Shown here: piece after piece, positions 57,378-64,000 of the stretch
Numbering within the stretch: position 1 is the first letter of the stretch
How the letters are laid out: the number at the start of each line of letters is the position of its first letter
Source of the DNA: Halolamina litorea
GTDB lineage: Archaea; Halobacteriota; Halobacteria; Halobacteriales; Haloferacaceae
Assembly: GCF_026616205.1 (NCBI RefSeq)
Contig: NZ_JANHGR010000001.1
Span: forward strand, 434,001 to 498,000
Direction: 5' to 3'
DNA: 64,000 bases
Translations under genes and position numbers: made by a program
Notes under the pieces: model-generated
What the model saw: only the letters and a program-made list of their open reading frames with translations
Databases searched by the model: none
Told to the model about the DNA's origin: nothing

Positions 57378-58754
57378 TCAGGCGTCCAGATCGTTGTACG
57401 GCCAGCGCCCACCCATCTTGAGTTCCTGCACGTAGCCCTCGTCGATGGCGTTTCGCGTCTCCTTGCGCGTGCGCCCCTCGACTTCGAAGCCGTCCCGGGC
57501 GGCGCGGTAGGCGGCCTCGGTCACCAGCGTCGCCACGTCCCGGAGGTCCCGCGAGTCCAGCTTATCGAGCGTGTCGGCGTGGGTGTGGCCCCACCCCCGG
57601 CCCGACTGATCCGACGTGGTCGCCGTCATCGTCGCCGGCACGCCCTCCTGGACGAACGCCCACTGGTCGCCGTGGGGCGAGATGGTCGACCCGGTCGAGA
57701 TGGGGGCGTCGAAGTCCTCGGCGACCGAGCGGAACAGCTCCCCGAGCGCGCCGAAGCCGTTGGTGCCGACCCGGAGGTTCCGGGAGCTACAGGCGCCGTC
57801 GAGGTTGATCACGCACTTCACGTTCCCGAGGTTGATCGAGTCTGCACAGTGGTAGGCCCCACGCAGGCCGATCTCCTCGGAGCCGAACGTCACCAGCCGG
57901 ACCCGGCTGTCGAGGTCCGCTTCGACCTGTGAGAGGAGGCGGCCGACCTCCGCGACCAGCACCGAGCCGGCGCCGTTGTCGTTGGCGCCGTCGGCGATGT
58001 CGTGGGCGTCGACGTGGGCGGTCACGAGTACCTCGTCGGCGTTCCCGCCCTCGTCGGGGCCGGCGGGGCCGACGAACGCCTCGACGTTCCGCGAGGTCGC
58101 GGGTTCGTTCCGGCAGTCCACGTCCACGGTCACCTCACACCCGCCGTCGGCGGCGTAGCGTTCGAGTCGGGCGCCGACCTCCTTGCTGACGCCGACGGCC
58201 GGGATCGGGCCGGGGCGGTTGTTGTAGCCGACCTCGCCGGTCGGCGGGAGCGCGCCCTCGATGTGGTTCCGGAAGACGAACGCGGCGGCGCCGTGGTCGG
58301 CGGCGTTGACGTACTTCTCCATCCGGTGGAGCCAGCGGTCGGCGGTGTCGGGCGTGTCGCTGGAGGCCATGGCGACGGCGCCCTCCAGTTCGGCGCTCTT
58401 TGCTTCGAACTCCTCGTAGGTGCCGTCGCCGACGTCGACGACCGGCGCAGTCGCCGTACCCGCGGGCGTGCCCGGAAGGGCGATGACCTGATGGCTGCCC
58501 TCGTGAACGCGCTCGGCCGGCGACTCGACGGTCAGCGAGGACTCGCCGCGCCACCAGCCGGGGATCTCGAACTCCTCGATGCCCACGCCGCGGAGTCCGG
58601 CGTCCTCGAAGGCGTCGCGGATGATCTCGGCGCCCTCGGCCTCGCCCTGTTGGCCGGCCATGCGGTTGCCGACGTCGACGAGTTCTTCGAGGCGCTCCCA
58701 CGCGAACGCGCTCGTCTGTGCGTCGCCGACGACGGCGTCGGGTAAGTGAACCAT
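57378..58754 (-). CDS. M28-family zinc metallopeptidase
   Basis: A 458-residue aminopeptidase-like enzyme with a PA insert. Order: N-terminal helices (AFAWERLEELVDVGNRMAGQQGEAEGAEII), a protease-associated domain in the middle, then the M28 core with zinc ligands: VTAHVDAHDIADGANDNGAG (His-Asp and Asp, about residues 240-260), FGSEEIGLRGAY (Glu-Glu, about 290), INLDGACSS (Asp, about 318) and SPHGDQWAF (His, about 360). All five ligands present. No signal peptide, so intracellular, which is common for haloarchaeal M28. It is 98 nt downstream of pcp on the same strand. Confidence 0.9.
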   Translation of the reverse strand: MVHLPDAVVGDAQTSAFAWERLEELVDVGNRMAGQQGEAEGAEIIRDAFEDAGLRGVGIEEFEIPGWWRGESSLTVESPAERVHEGSHQVIALPGTPAGTATAPVVDVGDGTYEEFEAKSAELEGAVAMASSDTPDTADRWLHRMEKYVNAADHGAAAFVFRNHIEGALPPTGEVGYNNRPGPIPAVGVSKEVGARLERYAADGGCEVTVDVDCRNEPATSRNVEAFVGPAGPDEGGNADEVLVTAHVDAHDIADGANDNGAGSVLVAEVGRLLSQVEADLDSRVRLVTFGSEEIGLRGAYHCADSINLGNVKCVINLDGACSSRNLRVGTNGFGALGELFRSVAEDFDAPISTGSTISPHGDQWAFVQEGVPATMTATTSDQSGRGWGHTHADTLDKLDSRDLRDVATLVTEAAYRAARDGFEVEGRTRKETRNAIDEGYVQELKMGGRWPYNDLDA

Positions 58755-58851
58755 ATCCGGCCCTGTTCCGGGCACGCGGTAAATGTGTGGATGGAGGCGA
58801 ATCGGGCGACGTGGGAAACCGCACAACCCGGGCCGAGGCCACCCCTCGCCG

Positions 58852-59469
58852 CTACTCGGCGGCCGTTTCGAGTACCGTCCGCACTCCCTCGACCTGCAGC
58901 GCGAGCGGGAGCGACGCCGGCACGCCCCCGCCGCGCTCGGGCGCTTGGGCTTCGGCGACGGCCCCCTCGGGCGTGTGTGGCAGGTGGACGAACCCGGCGG
59001 ACACGTCGTGGTTTTCGAGCAGCGAGTAGAGCGCGTGGTTGCAGCAGTGCGTGCCCGCGGAGTTCGACACACGGGCCGGGATGCCGGCGTCGAGGAGCGC
59101 CTCGACGCTCTCGACCACCGGTATCGTGGCAAGGTGGGCGTCGGCGCCGGCGGCGTCGATGGGCGCCGCGTGAGGCGAGTCGTCGGCGTTGTCCGGCACC
59201 GTCACGGCGTCGTCGACGTTGATGGCGACGCGCTCGACGCTGACCGTGGTTCGGCCGCCGGCCAGCCCCGTCGCGACGACGGCCGCTGGGTCGTGTTCGT
59301 CGATCAGTGCCGCCAGTTCGTCGGCGACGCGGTCGAACTCCACCGGGAGGACGGCGCCGACGACTTCGTGGCCGGCGACGGTCCTGCCGTCGAGTTCGCG
59401 GGCGACGCGCTCGCTGGGGTTGGTCTCGTGGTCGCCGAACGGCTCGTAGCCCGTACAGAGGAGCGTCAT
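58852..59469 (-). CDS. pcp: Pyroglutamyl peptidase I
   Basis: A 205-residue C15 cysteine peptidase that removes N-terminal pyroglutamate. It begins TLLCTGYEPFGDHETNPSERVAREL; catalytic Glu in GLAGGRTTVSVERVAIN (about residue 82), Cys in SNSAGTHCCNHALYSLL (about 147), His in FVHLPHTPEGAV (about 170). All three are intact; the Cys is followed by a second Cys. Together with ggt it could recycle gamma-glutamyl-derived pyroglutamate (inference). ATG at 59469 is family start. Confidence 0.92.
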   Translation of the reverse strand: MTLLCTGYEPFGDHETNPSERVARELDGRTVAGHEVVGAVLPVEFDRVADELAALIDEHDPAAVVATGLAGGRTTVSVERVAINVDDAVTVPDNADDSPHAAPIDAAGADAHLATIPVVESVEALLDAGIPARVSNSAGTHCCNHALYSLLENHDVSAGFVHLPHTPEGAVAEAQAPERGGGVPASLPLALQVEGVRTVLETAAE

Positions 59470-59641
59470 ACCGGCCCGCGGGCGCCCGGCCGCTTCGCCG
59501 TTTCGGTCGCCACCCGTGGCCTTTCTTCGCGCTCCGGAGCGCTCGAGCGGCGTGGCCTCCCAGCGACGGCGACCGAAGGGTCTCCCGTCGAGGTCGCGCA
59601 GTTCTCGGCGGGGAATACCCGTACTCTGCTGCACAGCCCCG

Positions 59642-61639
59642 TTAGCGTCGGAACTCGCCGTCGACGACGACCGGCCGCTCCGTCGCTTCACACAGCGCCT
59701 CGAAGCTGTCGGCGTCGAGGGTCTCCGGTCGGCGTCGGGCGGCCGTGAGCGCCCACCGGCCGTCGAGAGGTGATCGGACCCGGCTCCCGAGCCCCGCGGT
59801 ATCCGTCGCGTAGCCCCGATACTGAACCGCGTAGCCCGAGGAGAGCGACTCCGCGACCAGCGCGACCGGCGGCCGGCTGCCGGTCCCCGCGAGCGTCGAC
59901 GCCCCGTCGCCGGCGACGAGGAACCCCTCCTCCTCGAAGCCGGCCGCGGCGGCCAGGTCGACGCTCCCGGCGAGCGGGAAGCCGTCGGCGAGCAGGCGGG
60001 CGAGGGCTACGCCCACGTCGGTCCGCTCACCCGGGGACTCGTGGAACGCGGCGACGCCACCCAGTGCGCCGTTCTCGACCAGCGCGGTCGCCTGTCCGTG
60101 GGCCGAGCAGCTGTCCATCACGAACAGGTCACAGCCGACGGTCCCGTCGAACCCCTGCAGGTCGAGCCAGCCGTCTGCGCAGGCGACGCCGTCGGCCCCC
60201 ACGTCGCCGACGAGGTGGAGCAGCGCGGCGTCCCCGCGAAGTCGCTGCCGGAGTTCGTGTCGGGGGAGGCCGGCAACGACGGTCGGATCGTCGTACGCCG
60301 CGCCGATGTCCCGTGCCGCGTCGACCTCCTCGGGGTCGGGTGCGAGCACCGTGACGCCTGCGTCTGCCCGGTCGGCCGACCCGTCGAAGCGGTTGCGGTA
60401 GCTCTGGGCCATCCCTTTGGTCGCGTTCAGGGGCGTCCCCTCGCCGAACCACGCGTCTTCGACGGCGCCGGAGCGTTCCGGTCGGACCTGCTCGTCGGGG
60501 CCGTCGGCGTCGGCCCACGGCGTCGGCCCGGGCCGTCGGCTGGAGACGAGCGGCGGCGAGCGGATCGTCGCCAGATCGCCCGCGAGCGTCGGTATCGCGT
60601 CGAGGCTCTCGGGCGTCGGCTCGACGTGAGCACACGTCGGCCACTTCGGGATCGCCGGCTCGATCTCGCCGTAGGGCATCGAGAGGTAGGCGTCGAGGCG
60701 CTCGACGGGATCGGCGTCGTAGAGGCGCTCCCAGTCCAGATCGACCGCTTCGACCGCCCGCGCTTCGTGGCTCTCCCCCGGATACGGGCCGGCGCCCCGA
60801 CAGATCGAGTCGAGCGTGAGGGTTCGCTTGAGCACGCGGGCGAGGGCGTCCTCGACGCCGCCGCGCCCCGAGAGCGCGTAGCTCACGTCGCCGGCGACGA
60901 GGTGGGCCCGCTCGGCGGGTTCGACTGTCGCGCCGAGGTACGTCGCCAACGGCGCGGCCGCGTAGGCGTACGCCCGTTCGGGCGGGAGTTCGATCGTCGG
61001 TCCCGTCTCCGGCGGTTCGAGGCCGTCGGGGATCCGGAGTTCGTCGCCGCGAGCGAGCGCCGGCGGGTGGCGGCGGAACGCGGGGAGGGACCGTTCCGGT
61101 CCGCGCGTGGTCGCGGCGCTCCCGAACGTCGAGATCGCGGCCATCAGGTCTTCTGGACCGTCCGTCGTCGTCACCGTCGCCGTCGGTCTCGGCTGTGCCG
61201 AGCGGGCGCCGACGCGGACCGTCGTCGGTTCCTCGAACGAGATCCCCCGCTCGTCCGGTGCGAGGGTGAACCCACCCTCGAACGCGAGTACGCACGGAAC
61301 CGCGCCGTGGAGTTCGAGCAGGTAGCGACCGCGGGGGAACGTCCGGAAGGCCACGTCGGCGATCCGGGCGACGTGCCCCCCGTCGCGGTCACGGACCGTC
61401 GCGGGGGCGTCGGGGAGCGTGAGGCCGTCGGCTCGGAGTTCGACGGCGGTCTCGACCGGGACGGGGAACGCTCGGGCGACGATCGACCCCTCGACCGAGC
61501 GCAGCCCCTCGACGCCGTCGACACCGAGGTGGCAGCGCTCGCGGGCGTTCCGATCGAGGAGGCGAAGCCCCGACGCCGTCGGCGCCACGTCGACGGCCGG
61601 AGCAGTCGCCGTCCCCAGATCGACCGCGCTGCGATGCAT
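59642..61639 (-). CDS. CHAT/caspase-like protein, uncharacterised
   Basis: A 665-residue soluble protein. The N-terminal two thirds form beta-rich and helical segments without a known domain. The last third looks like a caspase-HetF/TPR-type (CHAT) peptidase: PLNATKGMAQSYRNRF, ALLHLVGDVGADG (His about residue 475), then LFVMDSCSAHGQATALVENGALGGVAAFHE with a Cys at about 511, spaced like the CHAT His-Cys dyad. In classic CHAT domains the strand ends in a second, catalytic His before Gly (HxxxHG), while here that place is Asp (GDVG). Activity is therefore uncertain. ATG at 61639 is preferred over GTG at 61654 because a TATA-like ACATTTCC lies about 30 nt upstream. Confidence 0.6.
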   Translation of the reverse strand: MHRSAVDLGTATAPAVDVAPTASGLRLLDRNARERCHLGVDGVEGLRSVEGSIVARAFPVPVETAVELRADGLTLPDAPATVRDRDGGHVARIADVAFRTFPRGRYLLELHGAVPCVLAFEGGFTLAPDERGISFEEPTTVRVGARSAQPRPTATVTTTDGPEDLMAAISTFGSAATTRGPERSLPAFRRHPPALARGDELRIPDGLEPPETGPTIELPPERAYAYAAAPLATYLGATVEPAERAHLVAGDVSYALSGRGGVEDALARVLKRTLTLDSICRGAGPYPGESHEARAVEAVDLDWERLYDADPVERLDAYLSMPYGEIEPAIPKWPTCAHVEPTPESLDAIPTLAGDLATIRSPPLVSSRRPGPTPWADADGPDEQVRPERSGAVEDAWFGEGTPLNATKGMAQSYRNRFDGSADRADAGVTVLAPDPEEVDAARDIGAAYDDPTVVAGLPRHELRQRLRGDAALLHLVGDVGADGVACADGWLDLQGFDGTVGCDLFVMDSCSAHGQATALVENGALGGVAAFHESPGERTDVGVALARLLADGFPLAGSVDLAAAAGFEEEGFLVAGDGASTLAGTGSRPPVALVAESLSSGYAVQYRGYATDTAGLGSRVRSPLDGRWALTAARRRPETLDADSFEALCEATERPVVVDGEFRR

Positions 61640-61737
61640 TTGCCGACTGAACACAAGGCTGACGGAAATGTGTGTTCCCGGCGCTGATCGCCGAAACCCG
61701 GAAACGGAACGGGGGTCGGATGCGCCCGGCCGCCTAC

Positions 61738-61744
61738 CTTTAAG
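61738..61744 (+). promoter_or_regulatory. TATA box aimed at the mini-ORF at 61769
   Basis: TTTAAGT, 25-31 nt upstream of the ATG at 61769. This predicts a transcript that begins at the mini-ORF and leaves a leader of about 46 nt before the main gene. Confidence 0.5.
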
Positions 61745-61768
61745 TGAATACGGCCGCCAGCATCGAAC

Positions 61769-61822
61769 ATGAACTATCGAACGATCGTTCAGTCAGACCC
61801 GGCGGTGATGCGCGATGAGTAG
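61769..61822 (+). CDS. Possible 17-codon leader ORF overlapping the next start
   Basis: ATG to TAG frame reading MNYRTIVQSDPAVMRDE. Its stop is inside the start region of the main gene (ATG 61815 to TAG 61822 overlap by eight bases). The ATG sits exactly where the leaderless transcript should start. A perfect 12-base palindrome GAACGATCGTTC occupies 61777-61788. Could be a leader peptide; chance cannot be excluded. Confidence 0.35.
   Translation: MNYRTIVQSDPAVMRDE
61801..61809 (+). promoter_or_regulatory. Strong Shine-Dalgarno site deciding the 61815 start
   Basis: GGCGGTGAT, eight of nine bases of the archaeal anti-16S consensus GGAGGTGAT, five bases before the ATG at 61815. Such sites are uncommon in this mostly leaderless window, and this one supports both the 61815 start and a leadered mRNA. 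Confidence 0.6.
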
Positions 61823-62390
61823 CCCGATGGGGGGCGCCACGACCGAGCCCGGACTCGTCCAGCGCTTCGAGGCGGCGGCGACGCGGCGTAACACCCTCGT
61901 CGCCTTCGGGGCGTTCATCCTCGCGACGGTCCTGATCCAGACGGTCGGCTTCCGGCCCGAAGTGACCGAGATGGCGAGCGGTCCGCTGCCCGAGACGGCG
62001 TTCCTCTACTCGACCGAGGACGTTTCGACCGTGCTGGACAGCCTCGGTTCCGAGGGCCGGAGCCTCTACGTCAACGCGCTGCTGATCGACTTCGGGTTCG
62101 TCGTGACGTTCGCGTTCGGGCTGGGGCTCCCGCTCGCGAACCTCTTGCCGCGGCTCACCGACAACATGGCCGTGCGCTCGTTCGCGCTCGCCCCGGCGGT
62201 CGCCGGCGCCCTCGACGCCGTCGAGAACGTCGTGCTGCTCTACGCCATCAACACGTTCCCCGACATGCCCGGCGCGGCGATCAGCGTGGCCAGCATCTTC
62301 ACGACGGTGAAGCTGGTGCTCCTGTTCGGTTCGCTGCTGGTGCTGGTCGTCGCGGCGCTGGCCGTCGGCGTCCGCTCGGTGATGAACTGA
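61815..62390 (+). CDS. Four-helix membrane protein (hypothetical)
   Basis: A 191-residue membrane protein: helices NTLVAFGAFILATVLIQTVGF (about 26-46), YVNALLIDFGFVVTFAFGLGLPLA (about 90-113), ALAPAVAGALDAVENVVLLYAI (about 125-146) and SIFTTVKLVLLFGSLLVLVVAALAVG (about 160-185). An outside loop (PEVTEMASGPLPETAFLYS) joins helices 1 and 2. The D-A-x-E-N motif in helix 3 is a feature seen in an uncharacterised integral-membrane family. No upstream in-frame start is possible because of a TGA at 61806. It precedes the aldolase gene by 78 nt. Confidence 0.75.
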   Translation: MSSPMGGATTEPGLVQRFEAAATRRNTLVAFGAFILATVLIQTVGFRPEVTEMASGPLPETAFLYSTEDVSTVLDSLGSEGRSLYVNALLIDFGFVVTFAFGLGLPLANLLPRLTDNMAVRSFALAPAVAGALDAVENVVLLYAINTFPDMPGAAISVASIFTTVKLVLLFGSLLVLVVAALAVGVRSVMN

Positions 62391-62437
62391 ACGCCGGCCC
62401 GGCGGCTCCGGGCGGGTCGGTTACCGGAGGAAGATAG

Positions 62438-62446
62438 CTTTTTGTG
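62438..62446 (+). promoter_or_regulatory. TATA-like box of the aldolase/FBPase operon
   Basis: CTTTTTGTG, 23-31 nt upstream of the ATG at 62469, giving a leaderless transcript for the two gluconeogenesis genes. Confidence 0.5.
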
Positions 62447-62468
62447 CTGACTCGCCCGAACCTCGGGC

Positions 62469-63290
62469 ATGATCCCCGGCGCAACCGACCCAATCTCCCG
62501 TGACGGTAAGATGCTGATCCTGGCGTACGACCACGGCCTCGAACACGGTCCCGTCGACTTCGAGGCGGTGCCGGAGTCGATGGACCCCAAGCACGTCTTC
62601 GACATCGCGACCCACGACGCGGTCACCGCACTCGCTGTCGGCAAGGGCGTCGCAGAGGCCCACTACCCCGACTACGAGGACGAGGTCAACCTGCTGGCGA
62701 AGATCAACGGCACCTCCAACCTCTGGATGGGCGAGCACGACTCGGCGGTCAACTGGAGCGTCGACTACGCGAAGGAACTCGGCGCCGACGCCATCGGCTT
62801 CACGCTTTACGGCGGCTCGAACCACGAGGTCGAGATGGCCGAGGAGTTCCGCGACGCACAGGAGGCCGCCCGCCACCGCGACATGGGCGTCGTCATGTGG
62901 TCCTACCCGCGCGGGCAGGGCGTCAAGAACGACACCAAGCCAGGAACGATCTCCTACGCGGCCCGACTCGGCCTCGAACTCGGCGCCGACGTGGCGAAGA
63001 TCAAGTACCCCGGCGACCCCGACGCGATGGCCCACGCCTGCGAGGCGGCGGCGTCGACGGACGTGGTCATGTCCGGCGGCTCGAAGGCCTCCGACGAGGC
63101 GTTCCTCACCAACGTGAAGGAGGCGATGGACGCCGGCGCGAAGGGGCTCGCGGTCGGCCGGAACGTCTTCCAGCGCGAGAACCCCGAGGCGCTGCTCGAC
63201 GGCCTGGAGAAAGTCATCTTCCAGGAGGCGTCCGTCGAGGAGGCGCTCGCGGCCGTCGAGAGCCACGGCGCACAGGCCACGCTCGACTGA
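62469..63290 (+). CDS. Class I fructose-bisphosphate aldolase (archaeal DeoC/FbaB type)
   Basis: A 273-residue Schiff-base aldolase that joins the triose phosphates to fructose-1,6-bisphosphate. Seen: [15 protein letters not shown] (Asp near residue 20), [14 protein letters not shown], the Schiff-base Lys in [11 protein letters not shown] (about residue 178-180), [14 protein letters not shown] and the phosphate-binding [16 protein letters not shown]. Related ADTH synthases (AroA') share the fold, but the adjacent FBPase gene favours aldolase. Stop overlaps the next ATG by one base. Confidence 0.9.
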   Translation: MIPGATDPISRDGKMLILAYDHGLEHGPVDFEAVPESMDPKHVFDIATHDAVTALAVGKGVAEAHYPDYEDEVNLLAKINGTSNLWMGEHDSAVNWSVDYAKELGADAIGFTLYGGSNHEVEMAEEFRDAQEAARHRDMGVVMWSYPRGQGVKNDTKPGTISYAARLGLELGADVAKIKYPGDPDAMAHACEAAASTDVVMSGGSKASDEAFLTNVKEAMDAGAKGLAVGRNVFQRENPEALLDGLEKVIFQEASVEEALAAVESHGAQATLD

Positions 63291-64000
63291 TGGCCGACTA
63301 CGAGGCCGTCGACGACGTGATCGAGACGGTCGCCGCCGTCGCGCCCGACGTGCGCGCGGGACTCCCCGGCCGCCGACTGACCGAGGCCGGCGTCGAGAAC
63401 CCCTCCGGCGAGACCGTCACGGCCGCCGACGTCCACGCCGACGAGCTGTTCTTCGAGGCGCTCGGCGCCATCGACGGCGTCGTCGAGTTCGCCAGCGAGG
63501 AGCGCGAAGCGGCCGTCGACGTCGCCGACGGTACCGCGGGCGAGGACGGCCTCGCCGTGGCCATCGACCCACTCGACGGCTCCTCGAACCTCGCGTCGAA
63601 CAACGCGATGGGGACCATCGTCGGCGTCGCCGACGCCCCCCTGCCGGCTGCAGGAACGGACCTCGTCGCCGCGGCCTACGTGCTCTACGGCCCGATCACG
63701 ACGATGACCGTCGCCCGCGAGGGGACGGTGACGACGTACGTGATCGACGGCGGCGAGATGACCGCGGTCGAGGAGGACGTGGAACTGCCCGACGAGCCGG
63801 TCGTCTACGGCTTCGGCGGGCGAGTGCCCGACTGGCCCGACGCGTTCCACGACTACGCCCGCGAGGTCGAGTCGGAGCTCAAGCTCCGCTACGGCGGCGC
63901 GATGGTCGGCGACGTGAACCAGGTGCTCTCCTACGGCGGGATCTTCGCCTACCCCGCACTCGACTCGGCGCCGAACGGCAAACTCCGCCTGCAGTTCGAG
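63290..64000 (+). CDS. fbp: Class I-type fructose-1,6-bisphosphatase (partial, cut by window end)
   Basis: The first 237 residues of an FBPase that removes the C1 phosphate from fructose-1,6-bisphosphate, the committed step of gluconeogenesis. Metal-binding motifs are complete: [10 protein letters not shown] (Glu-Glu, about residue 65), the lithium-sensitive phosphatase signature [23 protein letters not shown] (about 84-106) and, later, [18 protein letters not shown] (about 197-215). The remaining C-terminus lies beyond the window. Starts on the last base of the aldolase stop codon, so it is coupled to it. Confidence 0.92.
   Translation, partial: MADYEAVDDVIETVAAVAPDVRAGLPGRRLTEAGVENPSGETVTAADVHADELFFEALGAIDGVVEFASEEREAAVDVADGTAGEDGLAVAIDPLDGSSNLASNNAMGTIVGVADAPLPAAGTDLVAAAYVLYGPITTMTVAREGTVTTYVIDGGEMTAVEEDVELPDEPVVYGFGGRVPDWPDAFHDYAREVESELKLRYGGAMVGDVNQVLSYGGIFAYPALDSAPNGKLRLQFE

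Overview
The window is chromosomal DNA of a haloarchaeon (class Halobacteria). Composition is very GC-rich, and the predicted proteins are acidic, rich in Asp/Glu and poor in Lys. The gene set is typical of the class: a fused double TatC plus a second TatC, membrane-bound LonB, ArcS and TrmY tRNA-modification enzymes, archaeal AlaS with an N-terminal zinc extension, ribosomal protein uL16 (L10e type), NucS, DUF192 proteins, and Tat lipoproteins with the lipobox directly after a twin-arginine segment. Many starts lie about 25-30 nt downstream of an archaeal TATA-like box, so leaderless transcription is common here. No rRNA, IS element, transposase, prophage or CRISPR array was found. A more exact taxon cannot be given from the sequence alone.

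Layout. 1-9.5 kb: PfkB kinase, HTH-10 regulator, an exported redox cassette (cupredoxin, molybdopterin sulfite-oxidase-like protein, FKBP isomerase), uL16, NucS, enoyl-CoA hydratase, TSUP exporter and a Usp protein. 9.4-15.2 kb: DoxX protein, alpha/beta hydrolase, a Tat-exported nuclease/phosphatase, then two tRNA genes (Phe-GAA, Val-UAC), each followed by degenerate copies of its own 3' end, and a tandem DUF192 protein. 15.3-23.5 kb: ABC exporter, Tat lipoprotein with an apparent ATA start, MTA phosphorylase, MATE and AEC transporters, CorA, and an alpha/beta hydrolase lacking its serine nucleophile. 23.5-35 kb: alaS, a triple-GAF histidine kinase, threonine aldolase, aldo/keto reductase, acetamidase-like protein, rlmE, and a ribbon-helix-helix/queuosine-precursor-transporter pair. 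35-42 kb: divergent tatCt/tatCo, a 573-nt non-coding stretch, and lonB. 42-49.7 kb: nadM, TRIC channel, amino-acid permease, deaminase, the tetrapyrrole genes hemL-hemC-hemD, and a membrane histidine kinase. 49.8-64 kb: arcS, a RAD55-like ATPase with a degenerate P-loop, NmrA-type reductase, trmY, a peptidase cluster (gamma-glutamyltransferase, M28 peptidase, pyroglutamyl peptidase, a CHAT/caspase-like protein), and finally class I fructose-bisphosphate aldolase overlapping fructose-1,6-bisphosphatase.

Systems that seem to work together. The Tat translocase genes sit in the same window as several Tat substrates. hemL-hemC-hemD make uroporphyrinogen III from glutamate semialdehyde (hemB is not here). 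Aldolase and FBPase are adjacent steps of gluconeogenesis and overlap by one base. The peptidase cluster could turn over gamma-glutamyl and pyroglutamyl compounds; this is an inference, helped by the fact that haloarchaea use gamma-glutamylcysteine as a thiol.

The most unusual signal is non-coding: the tRNA-Phe gene is followed by three extra copies of its last 20 nt at 134-151-nt spacing, a split tRNA-Phe pseudogene, a 105-nt near-perfect duplication, and hairpins whose 11-nt loops fit TCNCTNCGNTC. A weaker version lies next to tRNA-Val. This looks like stacked scars, or a very small non-autonomous element, targeting tRNA 3' ends. A second theme is short ORFs placed at likely leaderless transcript starts whose stop codons overlap or nearly touch the start of the main gene.
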